A stretch of DNA of 64,000 nucleotides from Limonium bicolor (GCA_023374045.1 CM041776.1:471013875-471077874); one strand, 5' to 3'. Counted from the stretch's first letter, positions 35,834 to 48,356 are shown. The notes: generated by a model not told the origin, from the letters alone. Translations and numbers: made by a program.

Positions 35834-37575
35834 TGATAAGTGTCCAAATGAGCATGTTTTATAGGTGTATTTCATATATAATATTAGCACTTTTCTTGCT
35901 CATTTCTCCACTTCGGTTAGTTTTCCTCTATTTTATGTTTTATTGTTTATCTCACAAAATTATTGGTTTAACATGAGGAAAACCAAGTCAGGAGTGAAGT
36001 AGACGAAGAGACGAACGCATAGACGCAAACGGTTCAGAGAACGGAGTCCAAACGAAGAATGTAGAGCCGGAAATAAGCCATGTACGTCATGGACTTAGGC
36101 GGACATGGGATATTGTGACCGCATGTTATGGGGCGGACAAGACACAAGAGACAACCGCGTGAAAACACGCGGACAACACACAGCCAAACCGCCTATAATG
36201 GGGCGGACAACACCAAGGCATAACCGCCTGTTTGGAGGCGGACAAGACTCATGGCGCAACACCGCAACCGCCTCATATTAGGCGGTATCAAACACACACT
36301 ACCGCCCAAATACAGGCGGACAAGACAACAGGCAACCGCCTGTTTGGATGCGGACAGGAGCAAAGGCAAACCGCCTATGTAGAGGCGGACGTGAGGCGGA
36401 CCGTGACTAAGAATCAGTCGCGCCAGTCTTCTTCTTCGCGACGCGTTCTGCAAATTGATTCTGCTATCCATCTACTCCCGCACCGCCTACCTTAAATCGC
36501 TCCACTCGTCGGCTCTGTCCCCTGCATTAAATGAAGCACTCAGTCTGCAATCAGTGCTCAATCAATGCTCTTCTTCATTTGCCTCCTCCAATCCTCTATA
36601 TAAACCCAACACCATAACTGCACAAAACGCACCACGTACGACCAAAGGCTGATAAATCACAAACAGCTCCACACTCCATTCTCTTCCATTTAATTAATCC
36701 CGTACACCACACTTCTTCATCTTTTATTTATTTTCACCATTTCACCACATTCACGTACGTACTCAAACAGAAGCAGTAATTTACAAAGAGAGAAAAGAGG
36801 CAGGCGAGTGCAGACCCGTTATTCGCAAGCAGTTCCTGAATAATGACTATTTCAATCTCTACTCTGTTTTTATTTCTGTCAATGTCTGAGTAATCATATA
36901 TTTGTGCTTAGGATGGGTGTTTAACCCAAAATAACTCAGCGTATTTATAATACCGAGTTTGCTTATAAATATTTGTTTTGTCTCTCTATTATTAAATGTT
37001 TAAGAACTGATCATTTTTACTCATTTACGGTTTCTCTAATTTCAATGATTTTGTAAATTAGAGAATAGACCACAAAGAGAGACAAACGTTAGATATTATC
37101 TCCTTGATTAGCAGATAAAATCCATCGCTGTTATAAAAAGAATTCTCACTTAAAGCTAATTAATGATTTTAGAGTTTTTCTGATTGTAAAAAGTCTACTG
37201 AATTAATTAAGAGTTGTCCTTATCTATGATTTAGAAAGGCCACAAGATAAAATTCTTAACAGACAAATAAGAGCAAACTAGGATTATATTTATTATCTGA
37301 GTTATAATAGGGCGATTTCACCTTCCTTAGCACATTTTCCATCCACTTAATTCACAACTGTTTTTACTGTTTTTATTATTTCTGTACTAACCCAACAACA
37401 AATCAAGCTTGCCTCCGGCTAAACCCCTTTTTACAGTTTTTATTGACTACCTAAACTAGGATAATTGAACAATCTCCTTGTGGATACGACACTTGTTTTA
37501 CTACTACGAATAGGTACACTTGCCTATTAGTTTGTTATAAATCTATATATATTATAGTGTAGTTTTATCCCAACA
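35834..37575 (+). repeat. 3' LTR of Athila-1
   Basis: 1742 bp, nearly identical to 11539-13283; I count about a dozen differences by eye. It carries the TATA box at 36597-36604. It ends CCCAACA and is followed by the TSD CTTGC. Confidence 0.96.
36097..36403 (+). repeat. GC-rich hairpin repeat array in Athila-1 U3 (3' LTR)
   Basis: Second copy of the ACCGCC...GGCGGAC hairpin ladder described at 11802-12109, one G shorter in one loop. Confidence 0.85.
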
Positions 37576-38575
37576 CTTGCTGGGGGTAGGTGTTCATAGC
37601 CATCTGCTCAACCACTTTCTGCAGAGTACTGACTTTTGTTGCCTGCTGAGCATTGCTTTCCATGAGATGCTCATGGCTTTTCATCAGCTGGTCAAACTTG
37701 TTATCACTTTCCCCAACATGATATAAACCTGGAGTACCGCTCCTTGATCCACTGGAGGCCCAGTCTCTGATTTCTTCACAGAGAGACTCCATGCTGTTCA
37801 GAAATTGTGCTCCTGGCTTTTTCAGAATATCGGCCCCTAAGGAGGATAATACCATTGTTCTGCATGGACCGATCAAGCCTTTGTAGAACAATTGTGATAC
37901 TTGTTCTTTCGTCAGACCATGGTGAGGACAAGTAAGTAGTAGTCCTTTGAAACGGTCCCAAGTTTCACAAATATTCTCCGACCCTGGTTGCTTGAAATTA
38001 TAAATTTCAGCAATCATCTCCAACGTTCGGCTCGGGGGTAGGAATTTGTCGTAGAACTTGGTGGCCATGTCATCCCAAGTACCAATGGTACTTGGTGTCA
38101 GGCTATGATACCACTTGCTCGCACTTCCCGTCAGGCTGTGAGCGAATAATGACAGTCTTGCGTACTGAAGTACTGCGTCGGTTGCAGTAAGACTGTTGGC
38201 ATGTTGCAAGAACTTTGTAACATGTAACAGGGCTTCGTCAGGATTGGTGCCATCAAACATGCCCAACTCCTTCACACATCTGATTTGATGATATGGCTTC
38301 AGCTTCTGCCACTCATCATATTCAGATGGGCTAAGGTGAGGAAGGATGATAGCAGGCTGTTGTCCTTGGTTAGACGGCCTGTTGATATTTCGAACTGTCG
38401 CTGGTGTAGATGCCATGTCAGCTTCCGGGTCAGATTCTATCACTGTGGTGGTAATGTTTTGTTGAGTTCGTCTCTGCCTTAGGGTGCGCAGAAAGGTTCT
38501 CTCGATCTCTGGAATGTAACCAACCGTGTGATTATTAATATTTTCTGGGAGGCTGTTTGACCTGGTAAAAGGCAT
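37576..38575 (-). pseudogene. Athila-2 gag, N-terminal part
   Basis: Starts MPFTRSNSLPENI at 38575 on the minus strand and stays open to the Athila-1 insertion. The capsid-like domain includes GMFDGTNPDEALLHV, LFAHSLTGSASKWYHSL, WDDMATKFYDKFLPP and CPHHGLTKEQVSQLFYKGL. After about residue 290 a Q- and H-rich segment leads to the break at residue ~333. The last three residues of the raw ORF come from the Athila-1 LTR. The rest of gag, with its zinc knuckle, is at 11538-11115. Overall layout matches Athila gag, but the N-terminus differs from that of Athila-1. Confidence 0.92.
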
Positions 38576-38951
38576 TCACCACTCAAAACAGAGAAAAAAA
38601 ACTCGTTATGTGTTAGAATAAAAATAAAAATGTTAGGAATTAGTTGACAGAAATTATAAGTTAGTAGTTAGAGACAATGGAAAGAAATGACAGAAAATTA
38701 AATGACAGAAATTTGAAGTTAGTAGTTAGTATACTGGAAATTATAAGTTAGTAGTTAGAGACAATGGAAAGAAATGACAATAAAATTAAGAAGTCAGAAG
38801 TTAGATGTCCAAAGTCAGATGTCCAAGTCAGATCAGAAGTCAGATGTCCAAGTCAGATGTCCGAAATTAGATTATCAACAAAATAATATTAACAGATTAT
38901 TATAATATAACAGGTGAATTAACCGGGGCTTAGGGACTAGAATAAATCAAG
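38576..38951 (-). other. Athila-2 leader with short tandem repeats
   Basis: Noncoding stretch between primer site and gag. On the plus strand it shows repeated AGTCAGATGTCC and GAAATTATAAGTTAGTAGTTAG words (38650-38880). The Athila-1 leader holds related repeats (13395-13735). Confidence 0.7.
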
Positions 38952-38969
38952 TCCCCGGCAACGGCGCCA
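38952..38969 (-). other. Primer binding site of Athila-2 (tRNA-Asp type)
   Basis: The minus strand reads TGGCGCCGTTGCCGGGGA, three bases inside the 5' LTR end. It is identical to the Athila-1 site. Confidence 0.93.
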
Positions 38970-38972
38970 TTT

Positions 38973-40637
38973 TGCAGACGTGTAATCGTGAGTGGTTAGA
39001 ACTGGTGTAATTAAAATAAAAGTGAAGAAATTAAAACTCAAATTAAACGTCGGGCTGCAAACAAATCCCGGTCGTGGTAGTATAGAAAAGTGTAAGCGAC
39101 CGGATATCGAACCGTGGGGGTGAATTATATAGTACCTAAGCGTGTCACAAAAGGGGGGAGTTAATTGACTTGTTTTCGAAAAGTAAATAGCAGATAAGAA
39201 AAACTGAGGTTAAATTAAACGGGACTCCGGGTTCAGGTTAATATGATCTGATTAATTGTGCTATCTCTACCGGTTTAATAAAATAATTTGGCAAGATTCC
39301 TGTTATTATCTTAAGGTCCGATGAAAACTCATAAGAACTCGTTTACCTGAAAATGCAAGGTCCGATGAAAACTCAAGCAAAATGCGTGTAAACGGCAGAG
39401 GAGTGTGAGGAATTTTATTTTTGCAACTTGTACTAACTTAAACGATGAAAATAAGTTCCTACAGTTTTACGGCTTAATTAACCTGTCTGTTCGTCACCGA
39501 TCAGATTAAAAACAGATTTAGTAAGGCTTTTTAATAAATCGATGAAATTTATTAAAAAGGGAGAGAAACAAACTTTAATCGTAACAAACTGAATTTATTT
39601 TAACCGGTAGAAATATAGATTACACAACTAAACAAACCATAATTAAACCTTCGCCCGGAGTAAATCCTCCTTAGCCTGACATATTAACTGGTAATAAGTC
39701 AGACAGAGGTTGGACGTAATATTAATGCGGAGGTGTGGATGGTGAATGGAGAAATGGAGAGAACGAAGAATGAAGTGTGTACGTAGGATATTATATGTGG
39801 AATGAGTGATTTGGAGTGTTTGAGTTCTGGGGATCGAATGATGTGTTGTGGTGTACGGGAGAGAATGAATGGAAGCGAATGGTAACTGTGGTGAGCGATG
39901 GTCTGATTTTCTGGTTTTCTCCGTACGCCTGTTTAAGGTTGCTGGAGCTGAGTTTATATAGAGGAAGGGAAGAGGCAGATCTGGAGTGGAAGAGCATTGA
40001 TTGCTCATTAATTGCAGGGGACAGAGCTGAAGACGCGTGAGGGAATTAAGGTAGGCGGAGTAGATGGATATGGCAGAATCAAGTTGCAGTCAGTCGCGCG
40101 AAGAAGAAAACTGTCGCGTTGATTTTTAGTCACGTCCGCGTGGCTGTCCGCGTAGAATGGGGCGGACGTAGCCTTGTCCGCGTGGGCGTCCGCGTAACTT
40201 CACGCGGACACAAACAAGTGACCTCATGGGCGTCCGCGTAGCCTCATGCGGTTGTAGCTGTGTGGTGTCCGCCCGGACAAAATGAGTCATGTCCGCCTAA
40301 CGGCATGCGGACACATATGTGGTCCTGTCCGCCTTGCTGTCCGCCTATCCCCATGCGGACACAAGGGTGGTTTTGACTTATTTTCTTCTACGAACTTTGA
40401 CCCGCTCTAGATTCTTCGTTTGGACTCCGTTTTCTGAGCCGTTTGCGTCTATGCATTCGTCTCTTCGTCTACTTTGCTTCCAGCTTGGTTTTCCTCATGT
40501 TTAAACAATAAATTTGTGAGATAACCAATAAAACATAAACTAGAGGAAAACTAACCGAAGTGGAGAAATGAGCAAGAAAAGTGTTAATATAATATATGAA
40601 ATACACCTATAAAACATGCTCATTTGGACACTTATCA
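38973..40637 (-). repeat. 5' LTR of Athila-2
   Basis: 1665 bp, paired with 4078-5713. TG...CA ends on the minus strand. TATA box at 39953-39960. It is followed on the right by the TSD TAGAT and the rest of LTR-A. Confidence 0.95.
40134..40364 (-). repeat. GC-rich hairpin repeat array in Athila-2 U3 (5' LTR)
   Basis: Same array as 5224-5444, with a few extra bases that complete stems interrupted in the other copy, for example GTCCGCGTGG. Confidence 0.8.
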
Positions 40638-42044
40638 TAGATCGACTTATATAAACATACATATACGTTATTGTGATGACATGACGGTTACTTGATATAA
40701 TACCATAGTATTAATATTAAGTGTATGGGAACCTAAGTAAAACACTTAGGAAACGAGTCACGACATTGTCGGTCTCTAGAGCATGGATCTCGAACAGGAA
40801 TATAACCTAGATTACTTCTAGGTATGCCTGAGACCCATTGGGCAGCTAACTAATAATTATATTTTCCTTAAGACTAAGAGCAGATCTTAAACATTATGAG
40901 AGAGAGATGGTATGAGTTGAGGTGAGGAATCCCGGTAGTTTACGAACTACTTGGTTACGCATTTGTGATCACTGAGGGGTACCCGATTGGGTTCCGCTCC
41001 AGGTTATACCCAACGAGCCCAAACTGGATCGTGGGTCAGGTGGCTACGGCCTTTTATATGGATGTCTTACGAGACATAAGAGAATAGTCAGGGGCCTCCG
41101 GACCTCTGGCGAAATGAGCACCTTTGTGTGTACGGGAGGACTACTGTCCATGGTGAGGTTATCGGGTTGTCCTAACATGACGCCCAACTGGTATTAATTA
41201 AACATGGTTTGGATGGATGGGGCCTTAAAGGCCAAATTAAATTAACTATGGAAACCGTACGCTACGGCGATTGTACATTGTACATTATATTGTGGTCATT
41301 TCGATATGGATGGGGCCTTGAAGGCCAAACTAAATTAAATTAATAAAGGATGGCATACGCTACGGCGATTGTACATTGTACATTATACTGTTATTGCTCG
41401 ATACGTTCGATATACAATTGTTGTTTGAGATATTAAATGAATGTTTGGATTGGATGGATGATTAAATGTTTATGAATATTTGGATGGATGATTATGTATA
41501 TTATACATGTATACTACAGTATTGATTATAACTGTAAAATGGTAAAGCATGAAACCAATCTAATAATAAGATGGTTAAAATGACTAAGTGACCATTAGGG
41601 TCCAGGCCCGGCATACTCAGCGTCTATCGCTGATACTACACCATTACAGGTTGTTGATTATTGTCGAAGCCGAAGAGCGGGAACAGGGTAATTGGAGTTT
41701 TACCTTAATTATTACTGCACACGGAGTTTGTCTATATGACAATGAAGATGGTGAATTGTATTATGGTAAGGTTGTGTATATTCAGGTTTGGGTAGACGCT
41801 CACTTGTCGATGTTTATGGTTTGTGGACTTATTATGATGTATAGGAGTTTTCTCGTTATCACGGCGGTTAGTAGTTTGTTTATGTTGGAAGTTGGATGTA
41901 GTTTGGCTTCGTTGCTCGTATGGGCGAGTAATGGCCGGTGACACCCGAGTGAGTATTGTTATTGTTATTTATTCTTCCGCTGTAAGACATTTTATTTATT
42001 GCTACGTGAGAGATTATTACGTGATTGTGGAGAGGGGTGTTACA
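40638..42044 (+). repeat. LTR-A, right part
   Basis: It continues the LTR interrupted at 4077. It contains CCCGGCATACTCAGCGTCTA and the ATGGCCGGTGACACCCGAGT block shared with the LTRs ending at 19781 and 29567. It ends GGAGAGGGGTGTTACA at 42044. The next bases are copia RT coding sequence on the minus strand, and CTAAG (42045-42049) would be the right-hand TSD; the left-hand TSD would lie just before the window. Confidence 0.88.
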
Positions 42045-42515
42045 CTAAGGACTTGGACAGTAAAACTGATATCTGGCCTTGTGTTAGATATATAGTTCAG
42101 CTTTCCCACTAACCTTCTGTAAGCCGTAGGATCATTAAGTGGAACTCCATCAGTGATTAAGAGTTGTTTCCCTACTACCATTGGCCCTTTTACCGCTTTC
42201 TTTTCTTGACAATTATATTCTTCGACCAACTCCATGCAAAACTTTCTTTGTGATAGAATAAACCCTTGTTTGGTTTGTATGAATTCTATACCCAAAAAGT
42301 AATGTAAACTCCTCAAATCCTTGATCTTGAAGTTGATATCTAACGCATGTTTGATATCATTAATTTCTTTCTGGTGAGAGCCAACAATCAACATATCATC
42401 CACGTAAACAACAACAAATATCTCTCCACCTTTACTCTCCTTATGAAAAAGAGAATAGTTATTCTTGGACTGAGTAAAATTGAGAGGCTTGAGGAAACCT
42501 GTCAGTTTAGAGAAC
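42045..42515 (-). pseudogene. Copia-1 reverse transcriptase, C-terminal part
   Basis: The minus-strand ORF carries the catalytic VVYVDDMLIVG and then HYFLGIEFIQTKQGFILSQ and RRLVGKLNYISNTRPDISF, the typical RVT_2 end. It stops at 42045 where LTR-A begins. Its upstream end joins the 46480 side in frame across the solo LTR, giving a readable SRQWFSKLT junction. Confidence 0.92.
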
Positions 42516-45500
42516 TGTAACACCCCAACCGCTAATCCTTCCATTATCCTCTAATCGTCTCCATAATTACTCTACACACAGCGGATACTTACATACTCCC
42601 GGCGGGTGATACAACGTCGTTAGCCATCCCAACACTAACTAGGCTCATGCTACTTACTGTAACGGTCTGAGGACTAGAATATACCGAGCAACATAAATAC
42701 TTACATTACATTCCCAACACTTACTTACATTCCTGATTACCGAGTATACAAAAGTATATTAATTACATCCGACTTCTACAAGTTTACCAAAAGCTATGAG
42801 TTTATACAACCTCTCATTCTTACCAATTCACAATTTCCAATATCCAAAAAGGGTGTACCACATGGTACACCGGCTACTAAAAAAGGCATAAGCCGTGTAC
42901 AACTCGGTACACCATTCACATCCTACTAACTACGTAAAAAGAATCATCATGGTCCTAAGTCGACCTTCAATTCTCACGGGTACATGCGGAGATAAAAATA
43001 GTGCCCCAAGGGGCTCAACAAAAGCTGTATATGAAATTCGCATACCCCGCGTACTAACGGGGGTACGCCGACTACTTGGTCACATACATGGAGTTCATTA
43101 TTTCATACATGCATACATGCTTTTATAAGAAACAATACATACACATCATAGAACATACATACACTCCATTCATTACATACAAGGAAGACAATACGAGTCA
43201 GCCGTTCATACTTACCAAATACGGAGATACACTTCTCCAATACATACACAATACTTGTTAGCTTCTTTACTCACCTGGATTAATCGGGTATACTTTACTC
43301 TTTTACTCGAGATCCTTGACTTACACCAGTCATGATCTTTACTTGGCCAATTACTTTCTTTACTTACTTACTCAAGTCAAGTCGGTATGACCTCCGGGCA
43401 GGGACTATGATATCCCACCACCGGGCTTTAGGGTGGCTCACTAATCCAGGTTGCTACCCATTTAAGGGGTTTGGACCATGGAAAAGATTAAGGCCAGGAA
43501 TCGGATCCAACCTCTTGTGTCTCCTCATCCTCACGCGTGGCCGAAACTATATCGGACTTCTACTTATTCCAATTTACCAATTTCTCAATGTTAGAAATGT
43601 TAGTTAGTTAGGAATTAGTTAGAAGTCCTTCTTTCCATACAATGGGTTAGTACACTACACATCAAGGCCACACATACACTTCATTCATATTCATACATTT
43701 CATGAATTATACAAACTATGGGTTCAAAGACAATACAACAAGACCAATATAATACAAGCACAATAAAAGTGACATAAACCCAATTTGTGCAATTATCTTA
43801 TTTAGGTGGTCACATAAACACACAAATCAGGTTACCACGGTAGCATATGGGCATGAGAAAATCATACCGTTCACCGTCGTACTCGTACTTCCGGTTTTCC
43901 TTCGGGATTCAACTATTCGAGTCCTATAACATATACAGAATTGTACGGTCAATCATCTATCATTAACCTATACCGTTCCTTCATTAATATTCCCAATTAC
44001 CCGTGCTAGTTCTTACTACTCATACTTAGTCATGAAAGTCATTTCATTCCTTAAGCTTGTTTTCTTACTCATGTGCATATTTTCTTGCTATCATTACTCC
44101 AACAATGGCATACTACTACTATGTATATATATATATATATATATGGTTACTATTATTGTTATTAATTTTTTTTTTGACTCGACCGGCCATACCCTGGGTC
44201 GGTCCCAAGGTCGGTCGAAGTCAATAGGTTACAATGCGGGAAAATTCAACTTCAAACGACCTTCCCTAAGGTCGGTCCTAGGGTTGGTCAAAGTCAGAAG
44301 ACATCCATTCTAAAATTTTAGACCCGACCGACCTTGCAGGGTAGGTCCCAAGGTCGGTCGAAGTCAGTGTGTTTCTGGTTTCAAAACCGACCTTGCCAAG
44401 TTCGGTCCCAAGGTCGGTCGAAGTCAGTAGACTTCTGCCTTCACAATTTACGTCTCGACCAACCTTGCCAAGTTCGGTCCCAAGGTCGGTCGAAGTTAGT
44501 AGACTTCCGTGTTTGAAATTTCTGGCTCGACCGACCTTCCTAGGGTCGGTCCCAAGGTCGGTCGGCACCAGTATACTCATTTTAAATTCTGTTTTCAGTT
44601 CCTTCCTTTACCCATTGCTTCCCTAATCTTCTCCAAAGCATTATCAACATATTTATCACCAATTTTAGCACTCAAAACCTCCTTAAACCATCTACTAAAC
44701 TCATTACTCATTCCTATGTTAATTTACACAATTCTCTCACTTCATTTTCAGCACTTATACTAGTTTTTTGTTTCTTCTATGCTACAGATTTTTAAACTCA
44801 TTCTTGCCTTCCAATATTCTCTCACCTAGTGTCATTACTAGAGTTCAAATTGCATTATCTTTCACCCTAGTTCTTCCCACCACTTAGCTCTCTCTCTCAA
44901 TCTGTTTTCAAAATGATAAACTACTCACATTACACTCCATGACACACCTAGTTATATCCTAGGTTATTCCTCTTCCTACAACACTTAAGTCTTCTAATAT
45001 ACAAAATTTGACAGAGTTTCCCATAAAAGTTTAACATTGCCCATACACAAATTTCATCTCGCAACTCATTTCCAACTTCTCATCACTATTCCACACACTA
45101 CAATTCATTAAATTTTCCTGCACATATATTCTCATTTCTCAAGGTTCTTCCAAGCTTTTAATCATTATTCAAAAGCTCCAAAACAATTTAGTTCTCTTCC
45201 TTATTATACCACAACACAACCACTACTCAAAGCAATTCAATCTTTCTCATTCCAAGCATTTAAAATCTGTTACAACAAGGCATACAAAACTAGCTCAAGG
45301 TAAGAGCATTTACCTTGTGTTTCTAGTTTTTCCTTTCTTTCTTCCTTTTCCTTTCTTCCTTTTCCTTTCTTCTTCCTTCTTTGTTTCTTGTTCTTTGCTC
45401 AATAATTCAGAAATGCTACAGCCATCCACACATATAAATACTAACTTAGAACTCACCCTTAAACTAACCTAGATTTTAATTCATGTTAAGGGTTTATAAG

Positions 45501-46479
45501 GAGGCATTTACCTTAGGCTTCTTGGAGGGATTTTTGGACAATAAGAGGCAAGATTCCAGCTCCCAAAATGCACACCAAAGCCGGCTGGAAGGGGGAGAAA
45601 GCAAGAGCTCAACTTGGATTTTCGTTTTGCAAAGAAGAGCTAGAAAAAGATGGGCTTTTGAGTTTCTTTTTACCTTAGAACAATGTGGAGATGAAGGTGC
45701 TTCCAATGGCGGTCTTCAAGCTTCAAGAGGAGCCACACCCACGGAGATGAAAGTGGTGTTTTTCTGATTTGGAAAGAGTGGAATGCTCTCCTAAGTGAGG
45801 AGAATTCAATGATGCAGTTTTTGTGAGATTTGGACAAGGTTTAAGCCTTGAACAAGAGGAGAGAAGGAGAGTGAGGTTTGAGGGGCTTCAATTCACCATG
45901 GCTGTCGAGAGGGAGGAGAAAAATTCAGGAAGGAATGAGGGAGTACGGTAAGAGAGTGAGGATTGGGGAGGAGAGAGAGTCCACTCACCTTTTCTACTTT
46001 GCACTTTACTTTTTTGTCTCTTAGTGTATTAGGAAGGAATTAAGAGAGTGATAGAGGGAGAAATCGGCACCCACACACACAAGGGGAAAAAATCTGATTT
46101 TTATTTACAAATGGGGAAAGCTACTTTGGTTCTATTACAACTAGCACCCCACAAGTTCTAGTTTTTACATTACTTACTAACCGGAACCGGTTTTCAGGAA
46201 TTTTCTCGTTTAATTAATTTTAATAGTCCTAGACCTCCACTAATGTCTAATTATAGACATTTGATTGACTAAAATTATTACGGGTCTATTTAACCCGCTT
46301 AAAGTCGTGTTTTCCCGGTTTCCTCGAAAAACGCGCTTTAAGGTTCGTTTGTGTTCTTAATCCGTTGTAAGGATCCGTTTTCTTTGGGAATCATTCCTTC
46401 ATGTTTATTTAGGTGTAATTAAGCCTCTAAAATCATCATTAGCCTAATTAATCACTATTTTAAATTTCAGGGTATTTCA
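42516..46479 (-). repeat. 3.96-kb solo LTR (LTR-D)
   Basis: Flanked by the 5-bp duplication AGAAC (42511-42515 and 46480-46484). On the minus strand it starts TGAAATACCCTG and ends TTGGGGTGTTACA, so its ends match those of LTR-A/B/C though the body differs. There is no primer site, polypurine tract or second LTR inside, so it is a solo LTR left by recombination. It holds a (TA)n run near 44124-44143, a tandem array at 44180-44575 and a pyrimidine-rich (plus-strand) stretch at 45320-45390. ORFs in it appear to be chance. Confidence 0.92.
44180..44575 (-). repeat. Six-unit GGTCGG tandem array in LTR-D
   Basis: About six units of 60-80 bp (mostly ~62-72) built on CGACCGACCTTGCC and GGTCCCAAGGTCGGTCGAAG, followed by AGTCAGTAGACTTC and a variable AT-rich tail. 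Each unit contains an inverted repeat (CGACC...GGTCG) that could fold into a hairpin. ORFs crossing it on both strands are repeat translations, not genes. Confidence 0.85.
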
Positions 46480-47078
46480 AGAACCATTGTCTAGAGGCTT
46501 GCTTAAGCCATACAATAATTTCTTTAATCGACAAGTTTTGTTATTTCCTGTCACCTCTAGACCTTGTGGAAGTTTCATATAAACTTCTTCTTCTAGATCA
46601 CCATGCAGGAAGGAATTGTTAACATCTAGTTCATTGATAACCTAGCCTTTATTAAGAGCCACAACAATGAGAGATCATATCATGGTCAACTTCATTACTG
46701 GTGAAAAGGTTTCATGTAGTCTAACCCATGCCACTGAGTGAATCCTTTAGCCACTAACCGGGCTTTAAACCTCTCCAAAGTTCCATCTGATTTGAGTTTG
46801 ATTTTATACACCTATTTACATCCAATAACTTTCTTACCTCGAGTGAAGGTAACAATATCCCAGGTGTTGTTGTCTTCAAGCGCTCGCAACTCATTTTGCA
46901 TAGTGTAATCATGCGGTTTATGCATGTTCAAAGCTTGAGGACTAGCTGAAAGTAAAGCAATGGATGTGATTGGAGTAGTCTCTGTCAAACTGACATAATT
47001 TGGGAGAAGATTTCTGTCCCTCCTTGTAAACTCTCTAATCTAGAATTTCTTGAAAGGAAGTATTGCACACATAATCAC
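46480..47078 (-). pseudogene. Copia-1 reverse transcriptase, N-terminal part, degraded
   Basis: The minus strand reads scattered RVT_2 pieces: an N-terminal region near 46900-46850, a segment near 46750 corresponding to the [10 protein letters not shown] region, and a final stretch that ends at SRQW next to the TSD. Several stops and small deletions are present. It lies between integrase and the solo LTR, as expected for copia. Confidence 0.75.
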
Positions 47079-48356
47079 TCAAGTAACTTGGCATGTGGCT
47101 TTCTCTGCTATAGAACGTCGTAACCCTGGCTGAATAACTGCATGATCATCAGTACCTGAATGATGCATGACATCACGTCGATTATCATGCCTTATTTCTT
47201 CTTTGTAAAACACAATGGGATTCTGATCATCAATATCTTTGACCGTGTCTTGTACATATGTACGTGCACTACACTGATATGGAAAGACATGAGTGTGGAA
47301 CTTCACGTCTCTGCAAACCTCTATGACACGTGAATCTAAACTCATGATTTTATGTCCATTCTTTCTCAGATCCTCCCCCAAATACACACAAGCTTGACCT
47401 CTTGGATCGAATTTTCCTCCTTTTGGACCGAAAATGGTTTTATAGCATAAACACCCGAAAGGCTTAATATCATCATACGTAGGCTTGATGTTATATATGA
47501 TTTCAAACGGTGTTTGGTCATTCAGAGCCTTTGTAGGAAGTCTGTTAATCAAGTACGTTGCATATAATATGCACTCTCCCCAATAAGCAAGAGGAATTTG
47601 TGACTGAAAGTACGCTGCTCTTGTAGTTTCCAAGAGATATTTGTGTTTCCGTTCAACTATAGTATTTTGCTGAGGTGTGTAGGAACAGGTGGTCTGATGG
47701 ATTATACTTTGTAGTGCATAGAAAAGCTTTCCTTCATTGGAACTACCGAGTTCCTTCGCATTGTCTGATCTTATCACTTTGACTTTGGTTTCGAACTGGC
47801 GTTCCACCATTCTAATAAAGTTTACAATATTTTCCCAAGCATTTTCTTTTTGTTTAATGAGATTTACCCATGTTGTACGTGTAAAATCGTCAATGAAACA
47901 AACAAAATGTTTGTAACCATTGTGAGTGTTAGTGCTGAATAGGCCCCATATATCAAAATGTAACATTTCAAAAGCTCTGTTGGTTTTACTTGTGGAATTC
48001 CCAAATGGCAAACGCTGAGCTCTCGAATTATAGCAAACATCACATGCATAGTTTGGAGAAAAATCTGTTTCTTTTATTAGGCCAAGAGTAACAAGTTTTC
48101 TAAATGGAACATGTCCTAGCCTTATATGAATCTCTTTGGCCTTTGGACTTATTACACAATCGGACCAATTCTCAAATTTCATACAACCCAAACTAGTATT
48201 ATCTGCTTCAATTCTGCTACAGCCCAAACCGACATTATCAACATCAATTCTGCTACCACTCTTGCGGCCCATACTGGAATCGGCCCACTTTGTAACTTCT
48301 TATTCATTCAGAATATACAAATTGTTTTCACCTGTACCAATTCACCTAGTTTGACC
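47079..48356 (-). pseudogene. Copia-1 integrase
   Basis: A 397-residue frame. The HHCC finger is HIRLGHVPFRKL with CDVCYNSRAQRLPF (residues ~48-92). Catalytic residues are D in FDIWGLFSTN, D in VIRSDNAKELG, and E in PQQNTIVERKHKYLLE. The C-terminal part has FGCLCYKTIFGPKGGKFDPR and CVYLGEDLRKNGHKI. The triad is complete and this is the best-preserved copia-1 module. The upstream end runs into the hAT-like MITE at 48357. Confidence 0.92.

Larger units (their letters stand above)
11539..37575 (+). mobile_element. Athila-1: Athila-like Ty3/gypsy retrotransposon, interrupted
   Basis: This plus-strand element is inserted in the gag of Athila-2 with TSD CTTGC (11534-11538 and 37576-37580). Its order is 5' LTR, tRNA-Asp-type primer site, leader, gag, protease, RT, RNase H, integrase, noncoding 3' region, polypurine tract and 3' LTR. 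Its gag is split by the LARD-like element (14365-29567). Without that insertion it is about 10.8 kb. Its LTRs differ by only about a dozen single-base changes by eye, so it is fairly young. Frameshifts and stops in pol, and an RNase H aspartate changed to asparagine, make it non-autonomous. Confidence 0.95.
4078..40637 (-). mobile_element. Athila-2: Athila-like Ty3/gypsy retrotransposon, interrupted
   Basis: This is a minus-strand Ty3/gypsy element inserted into LTR-A. It is flanked by the 5-bp duplication TAGAT (4073-4077 and 40638-40642). Read on the minus strand, it runs 5' LTR (38973-40637), tRNA-Asp-type primer site, leader, gag, protease, RT, RNase H, integrase, ~1.1 kb of noncoding 3' sequence, polypurine tract and 3' LTR (4078-5713). 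Its gag is split by Athila-1 (11539-37575). Without the insertion it is about 10.5 kb. The Athila assignment rests on the [21 protein letters not shown] integrase block, the CX2CX3HX4C gag knuckle and the primer site. Frameshifts in pol make it non-autonomous. No env-like ORF is visible. Confidence 0.95.

Noticed and set aside
1..42044. LTR-A and LTR-C as the two ends of one large element
   Set aside because: LTR-B and LTR-C pair by TSD TCTTC and by primer site; LTR-A is more diverged and split by a separate insertion.
44278..44763. Overlapping ORFs of 60-100 codons in LTR-D
   Set aside because: They are translations of the GGTCGG tandem repeat on three frames and both strands.
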